A stretch of DNA of 13,905 nucleotides from CAYJWS01 sp964373925 (GTDB lineage Bacteria; Patescibacteriota; Patescibacteriia; Buchananbacterales; GWA2-38-13), in NCBI GenBank assembly GCA_964373925.1, contig CAYJWS010000027.1:1-13905 (forward strand), written 5' to 3'. The notes under the pieces are model-generated. The model was given only the letters and a program-made list of their open reading frames with translations, had not been told where the DNA came from and did no database searches. The position numbers were made by a program, and so were the translations under genes. This document shows, in pieces, positions 1 to 5,895 of this stretch (positions within the stretch are counted from its first letter, which is position 1; each line of letters opens with the position of its first letter).

Positions 1-55
1 TTTGCCGGTTTCTGTTTGATGTATTGCATGCAGTATTTAAAATATGAGAAAAAGT

Positions 56-84
56 TTGACAACATTGTATTAATAACGTATTGT
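56..84 (+). promoter_or_regulatory. Candidate sigma70-type promoter for pyrBI
   Basis: A perfect TTGACA (56-61) is followed after exactly 17 bases by TATTGT (79-84, 4 of 6 matches to TATAAT). Transcription would start near 90-92 and leave a leader of about 130 nt before the GTG start. The box TTGACAAC recurs at 102-109, but no -10 hexamer lies at the right distance from that copy, so it is more likely an operator-like repeat or chance. Bases 1-55 hold no gene or signal that I recognise. Confidence 0.5.
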
Positions 85-114
85 TGATTGTGGGTTGCAC
101 ATTGACAACCTGTT

Positions 115-157
115 AAAACATCTGCCACAAGCAGGCTGTTTTTTTATGTAAAAACAG
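115..157 (+). terminator. Terminator-like hairpin with U-run in the pyrBI leader (possible attenuator)
   Basis: AACA (117-120) pairs with TGTT (137-140) and CTGC (122-125) with GCAG (131-134) around a 5-nt loop, followed by seven T (139-145). This has the shape of an intrinsic terminator. A second hairpin, CTGTTTTT (136-143) with AAAAACAG (150-157), would use the same U-run, so the two folds exclude each other. CCTGTT (109-114) can also pair with AACAGG (153-158). The position between the promoter and pyrBI suggests attenuation, but it could equally be the terminator of a gene upstream of the window. Confidence 0.45.
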
Positions 158-218
158 GAAAAATCTTGGAAGATAATAACAGTCGCGCCACGCAACCGAA
201 AAGAAAGGTGGTATAACA

Positions 219-1733
219 GTGAGAGATTTTGTCAGCATCAAAGAAGCCGGAAGAGTTGGTATTTTAAAGCTATTGGATATTGCAGAAATTATGTTGCCTT
301 ATGCATCTGAAAAAATAATGTACCCAATGTATATTGATGGGGAAAAAAGGGCAGTACCATGCGTCTTTGGACTATTTCTTGAAAGAAGCCTGCGTACGTG
401 GGGATCATTTGTGACTGCCTCGGAATACTTGGGGTTTAATTGTCGCGCTATTCTTGGCGAAGAGCAGACATCGCTTTCAAAGGGCGAGACACTTGCCAAT
501 ACCATACGGATGCTAACATGGCAGCAGGGTGCTGACATTCTTGTCCTTAGGACTAAGCATGAAGGAGCCTCAAAATTCGCCTCGCACATTATTTCAAAAA
601 TGGGCATGAACGCCCCGGTAATCAACGCGGGCGATGGCTCCAATTATCATCCAAGCCAGACACTTCTTGATCTGCTTTCAATTAAAACCAAACTTAAGAG
701 ACTTGATGGGTTTACCATGGGGCTTTGCGGAGATATCCTGCATAGCCGTGTGGCGCACGGGCTTTTGGACGCGGCAAAAATTTTTGGATTCAAGATAGGA
801 ATATTTTCGCCTCCCGAGTCCCGTCCGCCAAAGTATTGGAGCCGTGGAGTTGATATTGCCTTTGAAAGCGACTTGTATGAAGACTTAAAACAGTGCGATA
901 TCTTGTATGTTTTCCGCCTGCAGAAGGAAAGAATCTCCGATCCCATGGACCAGAGGCGCGTCTTGAGTCGTTTTCAGATAACTCCAGCTATATTGGATCA
1001 GCACTGCAGGAAAAATGTGCTTGTTATGCACGCCCAGCCCATTGATGCCGAGGATGGCATGATAAAAATTTATCCAGGGATTTTCAGGGATAAACGTTTT
1101 GGATTTATCCAAGAGCAAGCAAGATTTGCCGTTCCCGCGCGAATGGCAGTGCTCTCACTCGTGTATCAAGGAAGAAATGAGCCGGAGTTTGCCGAGGATA
1201 TTTCGGATCTCAAGCCCGAAGTTGTAAGGGATGAATCCATCGAATCTCATTTTAAGGCTCTCACCGAGAGAAAGGCGGAAATCTTCAAGCCAACTCGTCT
1301 TGGCACTGTCATTGATCATCTTCCTGTTAATAGCGGAAGTATTATTCTTGCTCTTATCGAAAAAATGAAACCGCTCGAGCATCCTACCGTTCTTGCCAAA
1401 AGAGTTTCATCTAAAAAGCTTTTGGGCGGAAAAAAAGATGTTCTTATGCTTGAGGGAGAGTTTCTCTCCAATGAGATTATGGCTACAATAGCTATGCTTT
1501 GTCCCCAAGCGACATTTAATATTATACGCGAGGGGCGAATTATGAAAATGAGAATGCCGCTTCCGTCTATTATCCCCTCTATTTTTCCCTGTCCTAATCC
1601 TATCTGCATTACCAACAACGATCCGGAAGCGGAGACTCGCTTCTCGGTTGAGGAAGAAGATGGAAAAAGAAATCTTGTATGTAGAAGGTGCGAGCGCGTG
1701 TTTGAAACAAGCGAGATTCTCAATGTTCTTTAA
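219..1733 (+). CDS. pyrBI: Aspartate carbamoyltransferase, fused catalytic and regulatory chains (PyrBI)
   Basis: This enzyme condenses carbamoyl phosphate with L-aspartate to N-carbamoyl-aspartate, the first committed step of pyrimidine synthesis. Residues 1 to about 315 are the catalytic chain: SLRT (57-60), SLSKGET with Lys88, RTKHEG (111-116), GDGSNYHPSQTLLDL (138-152) with the catalytic-type His144, GDILHSRV (171-178), RLQKER (233-238) and HAQP (271-274). Residues from about 358 form the nucleotide-binding regulatory domain (GTVIDHLP 362-369), and Cys458, Cys463, Cys488 and Cys491 make the zinc site. At 504 residues it matches the combined length of PyrB and PyrI; similar fusions are known from Thermotoga and Treponema. 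Two catalytic motifs deviate: STRT is SLRT, and HPLP or HPGP is HAQP. The GTG start at 219 is chosen because AAAGGTGG (204-211) lies 7 nt upstream and the protein starts where the family does. CTP or ATP regulation is inferred from the regulatory domain. Confidence 0.93.
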   Translation: MRDFVSIKEAGRVGILKLLDIAEIMLPYASEKIMYPMYIDGEKRAVPCVFGLFLERSLRTWGSFVTASEYLGFNCRAILGEEQTSLSKGETLANTIRMLTWQQGADILVLRTKHEGASKFASHIISKMGMNAPVINAGDGSNYHPSQTLLDLLSIKTKLKRLDGFTMGLCGDILHSRVAHGLLDAAKIFGFKIGIFSPPESRPPKYWSRGVDIAFESDLYEDLKQCDILYVFRLQKERISDPMDQRRVLSRFQITPAILDQHCRKNVLVMHAQPIDAEDGMIKIYPGIFRDKRFGFIQEQARFAVPARMAVLSLVYQGRNEPEFAEDISDLKPEVVRDESIESHFKALTERKAEIFKPTRLGTVIDHLPVNSGSIILALIEKMKPLEHPTVLAKRVSSKKLLGGKKDVLMLEGEFLSNEIMATIAMLCPQATFNIIREGRIMKMRMPLPSIIPSIFPCPNPICITNNDPEAETRFSVEEEDGKRNLVCRRCERVFETSEILNVL

Positions 1734-1766
1734 TAATATAAAGTAAAAATTAAACATCGTTAATAT

Positions 1767-1828
1767 TGTCATTCCCCTGAAAGCTTTCGGGGGAATCCAG
1801 AGATCCTGAATCAGGCTTCAGGATGACA
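1767..1828. repeat. Three-way-junction palindromic repeat downstream of pyrBI
   Basis: An outer stem TGTCAT (1767-1772) / ATGACA (1823-1828) encloses two hairpins. One is a 26-nt near-perfect palindrome (1771-1796, arms beginning ATTCCCC, one T-G pair); its first two bases are shared with the outer stem. The other has an 8-bp stem, ATCCTGAA (1803-1810) / TTCAGGAT (1817-1824), with a 6-nt loop. A T6 run follows at 1830-1835. From general knowledge, 'GTCATTCCC…GGGAATCC…GGATGAC' repeats are dispersed in many bacterial genomes. It may add transcription termination after pyrBI. Confidence 0.75.
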
Positions 1829-1851
1829 GTTTTTTGTTATTTTCTCATTAT

Positions 1852-1885
1852 AAGCCCCGCAACAGACATACGCGGGGCTTTTTAT
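1852..1885 (+). terminator. Intrinsic terminator after pyrBI
   Basis: AAGCCCCGC (1852-1860) pairs perfectly with GCGGGGCTT (1872-1880) across an 11-nt loop, and the T-run 1879-1883 (then AT) follows. It is a strong rho-independent terminator on the + strand. It separates pyrBI from the pyrF promoter downstream. Confidence 0.85.
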
Positions 1886-1893
1886 ATTGAAAA

Positions 1894-2099
1894 AACTTAC
1901 GCGTCCCCCTCACCTCAATCCTCTCCCCAATGGGGAGAGGAAGCTTTTATTTCCCCTCGCCCCCGCGGGGAGAGGGCTAGGGTGAGGGGGAGATTATTTT
2001 GAAGATAAACTACGACCTCCCCCAACCCCTCCTCAATAAGAGGGGAGTATTTGTTTCACCTCACAACACTCTAAATTTTCTTGTACAGGCGCGTAAGTT
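1894..2099. mobile_element. MITE-like element with 10-bp terminal inverted repeats
   Basis: AACTTACGCG (1894-1903) and CGCGTAAGTT (2090-2099) are perfect inverted ends of a 206-bp stretch with no coding capacity. Inside are a long imperfect inverted repeat (1904-1928 against 1967-1991, about 20 of 25 pairing), a 9-bp hairpin CCTCTCCCC/GGGGAGAGG (1920-1940) and a CCCCTC/GAGGGG hairpin (2026-2045). The ACTTACGC ends and the 'ACCTCCCC..CCCCTCCTCA..GAGGGGA' core are shared with the element at 10205-10378. No transposase is present, so mobility would depend on one elsewhere. No target-site duplication is obvious. It fills most of the long gap between pyrBI and pyrF. Confidence 0.6.
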
Positions 2100-2115
2100 A
2101 TACGCATAAGTCAAA

Positions 2116-2144
2116 TTGACACAAAACAATACCTTTGCTACCAT
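2116..2144 (+). promoter_or_regulatory. Candidate promoter for pyrF-pyrE
   Basis: A perfect TTGACA (2116-2121) is followed after 17 bases by TACCAT (2139-2144, 4 of 6 matches). The start would be near 2150, giving a leader of about 45 nt. The architecture is the same as at pyrBI (consensus -35, weak -10, then a hairpin with U-run), which suggests shared control of the two pyr units. Confidence 0.5.
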
Positions 2145-2152
2145 TTAAAAGT

Positions 2153-2189
2153 CAAGCTATTGCGGCTTGTTTTTGCACCTTTACAAAGG
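2153..2189 (+). promoter_or_regulatory. Leader hairpin with U-run and SD-occluding stem before pyrF
   Basis: CAAGC (2153-2157) pairs with GCTTG (2165-2169) around a 7-nt loop and is followed by T5 (2170-2174), a small terminator-like hairpin at the very start of the predicted transcript. Immediately after it, CCTTT (2178-2182) can pair with AAAGG (2185-2189), which is part of the pyrF SD. This could limit ribosome access. Both stems are short, so their strength is uncertain. Confidence 0.35.
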
Positions 2190-2196
2190 AGAGTGT

Positions 2197-3093
2197 ATGG
2201 CCGATCGGAATTTTATGGAGATGATTCGGGCAAAGTGGGAGGAGAAAAAATTTCTCTGCGTCGGGCTTGATAGCGACGCAGCAAAAATTCCAAAGGCTGT
2301 GGATAGGGATAGCAACGCCAAGAAGATTGTAAAATTTAATTGGGATATTGTTCACGCGACAAAAGATTTGGTTTGCGCATATAAGCCGAACAGCGCTTTC
2401 TACGAAGCGTATGGTGCAGAAGGAATTGAAGCGTTACGCGAAACTATTAATCTTGTCAAAAATATAGCTCCCGATGTGCCGGTCATTGCAGATTGCAAGC
2501 GTGGCGATATAGGAAATACGAATCAAGGATACGTAGAATTTGCTTTTGATTATTTAGGAGCTGATGCTGTTACGGTAAATCCATATCTTGGCATTGGTGC
2601 GCTTAAGCCGTTTTTGGAGAGAAAAGATAAAGGCATATTTATTATTTGCCGAACCTCAAATCCCGAAGCGGCGGAATTCCAAGATCTCTCTGTTGGTAAT
2701 CCGGCATTTGCGCTTGATACTAGCCTGCTTCCATCTCACGAGGCAGCCTATCGCTGTCGTGCTTCAGTCCGTTTATTTGAACATGTTGCGTGGCGCGTAG
2801 CCACTCAATGGAATGCTAACGAAAATTGTTGTTTGGTTTTCGGAGCGACGCATCCTGAACAGCTGAAAGCCGGCCGAGCTATCGTTGGCGATATGCCTAT
2901 TCTTCTTCCGGGCATAGGCGCTCAAGGAGCCGAGATTAAAGCGACCGTAGAAGCCGGAAAAGATTCCAAGGGTAAGGGCATAATTATCAATGCTTCGCGT
3001 TCAGTCATTTTCGCGTCATCAGGGCCTGATTATGCCGAGGCGGCTCGTCGAGAGGCCTTGAAACTGCACGAAGGGATAAAAAATTTTCTGTAA
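2197..3093 (+). CDS. pyrF: Orotidine 5'-phosphate decarboxylase, subfamily 2 (PyrF)
   Basis: It decarboxylates OMP to UMP, the last step of UMP synthesis. With the ATG at 2197 the protein has 298 residues, the long subfamily-2 size. The signature DCKRGDIGNT (about residues 99-108, with Asp99, Lys101 and Asp104 as the catalytic triad type) is clear. VGLDSD (22-27), YKPNSAFYEAYG, VNPYLG, LPGIGAQG and NASRSVIFAS are the barrel strands that bind UMP/OMP. I prefer ATG 2197 over the in-frame TTG at 2167 because AAAGGAG (2185-2191) lies 5 nt upstream, and because 2167 falls inside the leader hairpin. pyrE follows 45 nt later with no terminator between, so the two are co-transcribed. Confidence 0.95.
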   Translation: MADRNFMEMIRAKWEEKKFLCVGLDSDAAKIPKAVDRDSNAKKIVKFNWDIVHATKDLVCAYKPNSAFYEAYGAEGIEALRETINLVKNIAPDVPVIADCKRGDIGNTNQGYVEFAFDYLGADAVTVNPYLGIGALKPFLERKDKGIFIICRTSNPEAAEFQDLSVGNPAFALDTSLLPSHEAAYRCRASVRLFEHVAWRVATQWNANENCCLVFGATHPEQLKAGRAIVGDMPILLPGIGAQGAEIKATVEAGKDSKGKGIIINASRSVIFASSGPDYAEAARREALKLHEGIKNFL

Positions 3094-3138
3094 TATGCGG
3101 TACATTTGTTTTCATGCTACAAAAGGAGAAAGCAGAAA

Positions 3139-3873
3139 ATGGCAAAATTTGCTGAATTAGAAATACTTAAGACTATTGGCGGATATTATGAATGCCCTAA
3201 GGATGGTTCAGGAAGGAGATTGGGACCGCTTGTAGGATATGCGGGACGAGATGAAAACGGAAAGCAATTTGTGGGGGATATCTATGTAAATTTTGCCAAA
3301 GCTGAAGAGCGGCCCTCTATTCTCCATACTTTTGCCGCATGCATTACCACGCTTGAAAGATTTCGCAAGATAGAATTAATTGATGTTTTTTTAGGCGCTC
3401 CCGAGGGCGGCAAGGCGCTTGCCTTTATGCTCGCGTATCTAAGCGGGTGCCGATATATTTTTCCTGAAAAGAAAACCATCCAATTGGCGGATAAAAATTC
3501 GCGTGAAAAATCAGAGTTTGTCTTTGGGAGGCATTCATTAAGCCCATGCGATCGCCCCGAAAGAGTGATTATAGTTGAAGATGTATTGAATAATTTCAGT
3601 ACCACCGAAGAGCTTGTTGAGTTGGTTGAAAATAATGGCGGAGTAGTAATCGCGATAGTGGCATTTCTTAATCGTTCACTTCGCGATATTCGTGATAGAT
3701 ATATCTACAAGAATAAAGAAATTCCAGTTATGAGCCTTGTAGACTTGCCCATTCCTCAATACAGGCAAGATGATCCTGAGGTTTGTGGTGACGTATCTTT
3801 TGGAAATGTCATCTGGAAGCCAAAAGATTCGTGGCCAAGGCTTGAAGAGGCCATGAAAAAAAATAAAACTTAA
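3139..3873 (+). CDS. pyrE: Orotate phosphoribosyltransferase-like protein (probable PyrE)
   Basis: It is predicted to join orotate and PRPP to give OMP, the substrate of the PyrF encoded just upstream. The protein is 244 residues with a type I phosphoribosyltransferase core: GAPEGGKALAF (about 86-96) and the PRPP-loop region VIIVEDVLNNFSTT (about 143-156). The acidic pair Glu-Asp is present, but the usual VEDVxTTGGST phosphate loop reads VEDVLNNFSTT, so the TTG step is replaced. The flexible-loop RKxxKxHG motif of classical PyrE is not obvious. A hydrophobic, glycine-poor C-terminal tail follows (VIWKPKDSW). I use ATG 3139, which has AAAAGGAG 10 nt upstream; the in-frame TTG at 3106 would lie before that SD. 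The fold is secure; the orotate specificity rests mainly on the pyrF neighbour and overall likeness. Confidence 0.7.
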   Translation: MAKFAELEILKTIGGYYECPKDGSGRRLGPLVGYAGRDENGKQFVGDIYVNFAKAEERPSILHTFAACITTLERFRKIELIDVFLGAPEGGKALAFMLAYLSGCRYIFPEKKTIQLADKNSREKSEFVFGRHSLSPCDRPERVIIVEDVLNNFSTTEELVELVENNGGVVIAIVAFLNRSLRDIRDRYIYKNKEIPVMSLVDLPIPQYRQDDPEVCGDVSFGNVIWKPKDSWPRLEEAMKKNKT

Positions 3874-3880
3874 TTTTTTA

Positions 3881-3910
3881 AACCCCAAAAATCAAATTTT
3901 TTGGGGTTTT
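3881..3910 (+). terminator. Strong intrinsic terminator closing the pyrF-pyrE operon
   Basis: AACCCCAAAAA (3881-3891) pairs with TTTTTGGGGTT (3898-3908) around a short loop, with T's at the 3' end (3907-3910). The A-tract upstream and T-tract downstream make it nearly symmetrical, so it could also stop transcription from the other strand. Confidence 0.88.
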
Positions 3911-3927
3911 ATATTGCAAAAAATCAC

Positions 3928-3956
3928 TTGCAAAATAGAGTTTTTTTTATTATAAT
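3928..3956 (+). promoter_or_regulatory. Promoter for the aspS operon
   Basis: TTGCAA (3928-3933, 4 of 6 matches to TTGACA), a 17-base spacer rich in T, and a perfect TATAAT (3951-3956). The predicted start near 3963 leaves a 5' UTR of about 110 nt before the aspS ATG. It is the best-formed promoter in the window. Confidence 0.72.
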
Positions 3957-3980
3957 GAAAGCATTCATTGTAATACCAAT

Positions 3981-4065
3981 ATACGAATGCATGCGAATGA
4001 TACTAATAAATACCAAAAAATTCGTATCTATTTGTATAATTCGTATTAATTAGTATATTAGTATC
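3981..4065. repeat. Inverted-repeat cluster in the aspS 5' UTR
   Basis: GATACTAATA (3999-4008) is the exact inverse of TATTAGTATC (4056-4065). Inside and just outside are repeated copies of ATACGAAT (3981-3988) and its inverse ATTCGTAT (4020-4027 and 4040-4046). The transcript could fold into a long AT-rich hairpin ending 6 nt before the start codon. It may be a dispersed AT-rich repeat rather than a regulatory element; nothing resembles a T-box. Confidence 0.6.
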
Positions 4066-4071
4066 TTTATC

Positions 4072-5883
4072 ATGTTTAGAACACATACCCGCGGAGAATC
4101 GACGAAAAAACAGGAGGGGAAGTCTGTAATACTTTCAGGCTGGGTGAATAGCCGGCGCGATCACGGCGGAGTTATTTTTCTTGCTTTGCGCGATAGGTAC
4201 GGCATGACGCAGGTGACCTTTGATCCAAAGCATTCAGAAATTTCCTGGAAGACAGCGGATCGTGTCCGTGATGAGTTTGTCATAAAAATTACAGGAGAGG
4301 TAACGCTACGAACCAAAGACATGATTAATCCGCGTTTAAAAACCGGCGAGATTGAGATTACGGCGCACAATATTGAAATTCTTAATACATCAAAAACCCC
4401 GCCGTTTCAAGTTTCCTATATTCCCGGAGAAGAAGCTGGCGAGGCGCAAATTGACCAGTCTAAAAATGTAAATGAAGACTTGCGATTACAATACAGATTT
4501 TTGGACATAAGACGCCGGCGCATGCTTGAAAATCTTGAATTCCGCCATAATGTTATTTTTTTCATGCGAAAGTGGATGATGGAAAATAATTTTATAGAAG
4601 TAGAGACTCCTATTTTGACTGCCTCATCCCCAGAAGGCGCACGCGATTTCTTGGTGCCATCGCGTTTGCATCCCGGAAAGTTTTACGCGCTTCCGCAGGC
4701 GCCCCAGCAGTATAAACAGCTTTTGATGGTCGGCGGAATTGACAGATATTTTCAGATCGCGCCGTGCATGCGCGATGAGGACGCGCGCGCAGACAGAAGC
4801 CCGGGCGAGTTTTACCAGCTGGATGTTGAGACAAGCTTTATGACACAGGATGAGTTTTTTACTCTTATGGAGCCATTGTTTCATAAGCTTGCGAAAAAAT
4901 TTTCCAACAAAGAAGTGATGTTTAAAAAATTTCCAAGAATTCCTTACAAAGAATCAATGCTCAAGTACGGGTCTGATAAGCCTGACTTGAGAATCTCCAT
5001 GGAGATCCAAGATATTACCGATATGGTTAAGGGATGCGGTTTTGCCGTGTTTGCAAAAGCTATTGACCAAAAAGGCGTAGTGCGGGCTCTTAAAGTTCCG
5101 GGAGGAGCCAAGCTCTCGCGCACGGAAATTGAAAAAATGACGGAAGAAGTGAAGTCTTTGGGCGCGAAGGGACTTGCGTATATTATTGTTGAAGAAAAAG
5201 GAAAGCACAGATCTCCCATTGTGAAATTTTTAGGAGATGATCTCGTTGAAAAAATTATTAAAGAAGTGAAAGCGAAAAAGGGAGATGTGATATTTTTTGG
5301 CGCGGATAAACATACAATTGTTGAAGCGTCTTTGGGCGCGACGCGCATAAACATTGCAAAAAAATTGAATATCGTGGACACGTCAAAACTCGCATTTTGC
5401 TGGATTGTGGATTTTCCCATGTACGAATATAATGAAGATGAGAGAAAGATTGATTTTATGCACAATCCTTTCTCTATGCCCCAAGGAGGGCTTAAGGCTC
5501 TTCAAGAAAAAGACCCCTTTGAAATTTTGGCGCATCAATACGATATCGTCTGCAATGGCATTGAGCTTTCGTCCGGAGCAGTGAGAAATAATGTTCCCGA
5601 AATAATGTATAAGGCGTTTGAAATAGGCGGATATTCAAAAGAAGAAGTAGACGCCAAGTTTGGCGCGATGATTGAAGCCTTTAAATTCGGCGCTCCTCCG
5701 CACTGCGGGTTTGCTCCGGGCATTGAGCGGACTATAATGATTTTGCGCGATGAGAATAATATCAGGGAAATCACTGCTTTTCCAAAAAACGGCAGAGCGG
5801 AAGATGTGATGATGGGAGCGCCAAGAGAAGTAAACGCGCGCCAGCTAAAAGAGTTACATATCAAACTTGATGTGTTAAAATAA
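4072..5883 (+). CDS. aspS: Aspartyl-tRNA synthetase, bacterial type, probably non-discriminating
   Basis: This class IIb synthetase charges tRNA-Asp, and possibly tRNA-Asn, with aspartate. Domains in order: an OB-fold anticodon-binding domain (about 1-105), the catalytic core from about 135, a bacterial GAD insert (about 290-420), then the rest of the core and a C-terminal extension. Motif 1 is FIEVETPIL (174-182), motif 2 includes FQIAPCMRDEDARADRSPGE (227-246), and motif 3 ends GIER (550-553). The QLDVETSF segment (249-256) and ASSPEGARDFLVPSR are family hallmarks. The stretch RRDHGG has His31, the residue linked in Pseudomonas AspRS to relaxed tRNA-Asn recognition, and SPGEFYQLD is typical of that clade. 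At 603 residues the length is normal. ATG 4072 has no SD, but the protein starts as family members do (xFRTHTRGE). It heads a tight gene run. Confidence 0.97.
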   Translation: MFRTHTRGESTKKQEGKSVILSGWVNSRRDHGGVIFLALRDRYGMTQVTFDPKHSEISWKTADRVRDEFVIKITGEVTLRTKDMINPRLKTGEIEITAHNIEILNTSKTPPFQVSYIPGEEAGEAQIDQSKNVNEDLRLQYRFLDIRRRRMLENLEFRHNVIFFMRKWMMENNFIEVETPILTASSPEGARDFLVPSRLHPGKFYALPQAPQQYKQLLMVGGIDRYFQIAPCMRDEDARADRSPGEFYQLDVETSFMTQDEFFTLMEPLFHKLAKKFSNKEVMFKKFPRIPYKESMLKYGSDKPDLRISMEIQDITDMVKGCGFAVFAKAIDQKGVVRALKVPGGAKLSRTEIEKMTEEVKSLGAKGLAYIIVEEKGKHRSPIVKFLGDDLVEKIIKEVKAKKGDVIFFGADKHTIVEASLGATRINIAKKLNIVDTSKLAFCWIVDFPMYEYNEDERKIDFMHNPFSMPQGGLKALQEKDPFEILAHQYDIVCNGIELSSGAVRNNVPEIMYKAFEIGGYSKEEVDAKFGAMIEAFKFGAPPHCGFAPGIERTIMILRDENNIREITAFPKNGRAEDVMMGAPREVNARQLKELHIKLDVLK

Positions 5884-5895
5884 ATAATAAAAAGT

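Noticed and set aside
102..107. Second TTGACA as a -35 box for pyrBI
   Set aside because: At 16-18 bases downstream there is only GCCACA or CCACAA, nothing like a -10.
90..116. Short reading frame in the pyrBI leader (GTG to TAA, eight codons) as a leader peptide
   Set aside because: It has no SD and no run of regulatory codons, and such short frames occur by chance.
299..1772. Several minus-strand reading frames across pyrBI
   Set aside because: They run opposite a well-recognised enzyme, have no family likeness and are shadows of its codon pattern.
1894..2099. CRISPR array in the repeat-rich gap
   Set aside because: Repeats are inverted and unequal, with no regular repeat-spacer periodicity and no cas genes.
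2167..2196. Upstream TTG start for pyrF
   Set aside because: It lies inside the leader hairpin, has no SD, and the ATG at 2197 has a good SD and a family-like start.
3106..3138. Upstream TTG start for pyrE
   Set aside because: The resulting N-terminus is basic and unlike the family, and the SD is placed for ATG 3139.
4944..5465. 173-codon minus-strand frame inside aspS
   Set aside because: It lies fully within the conserved GAD/core region of AspRS and shows no coherent domain.
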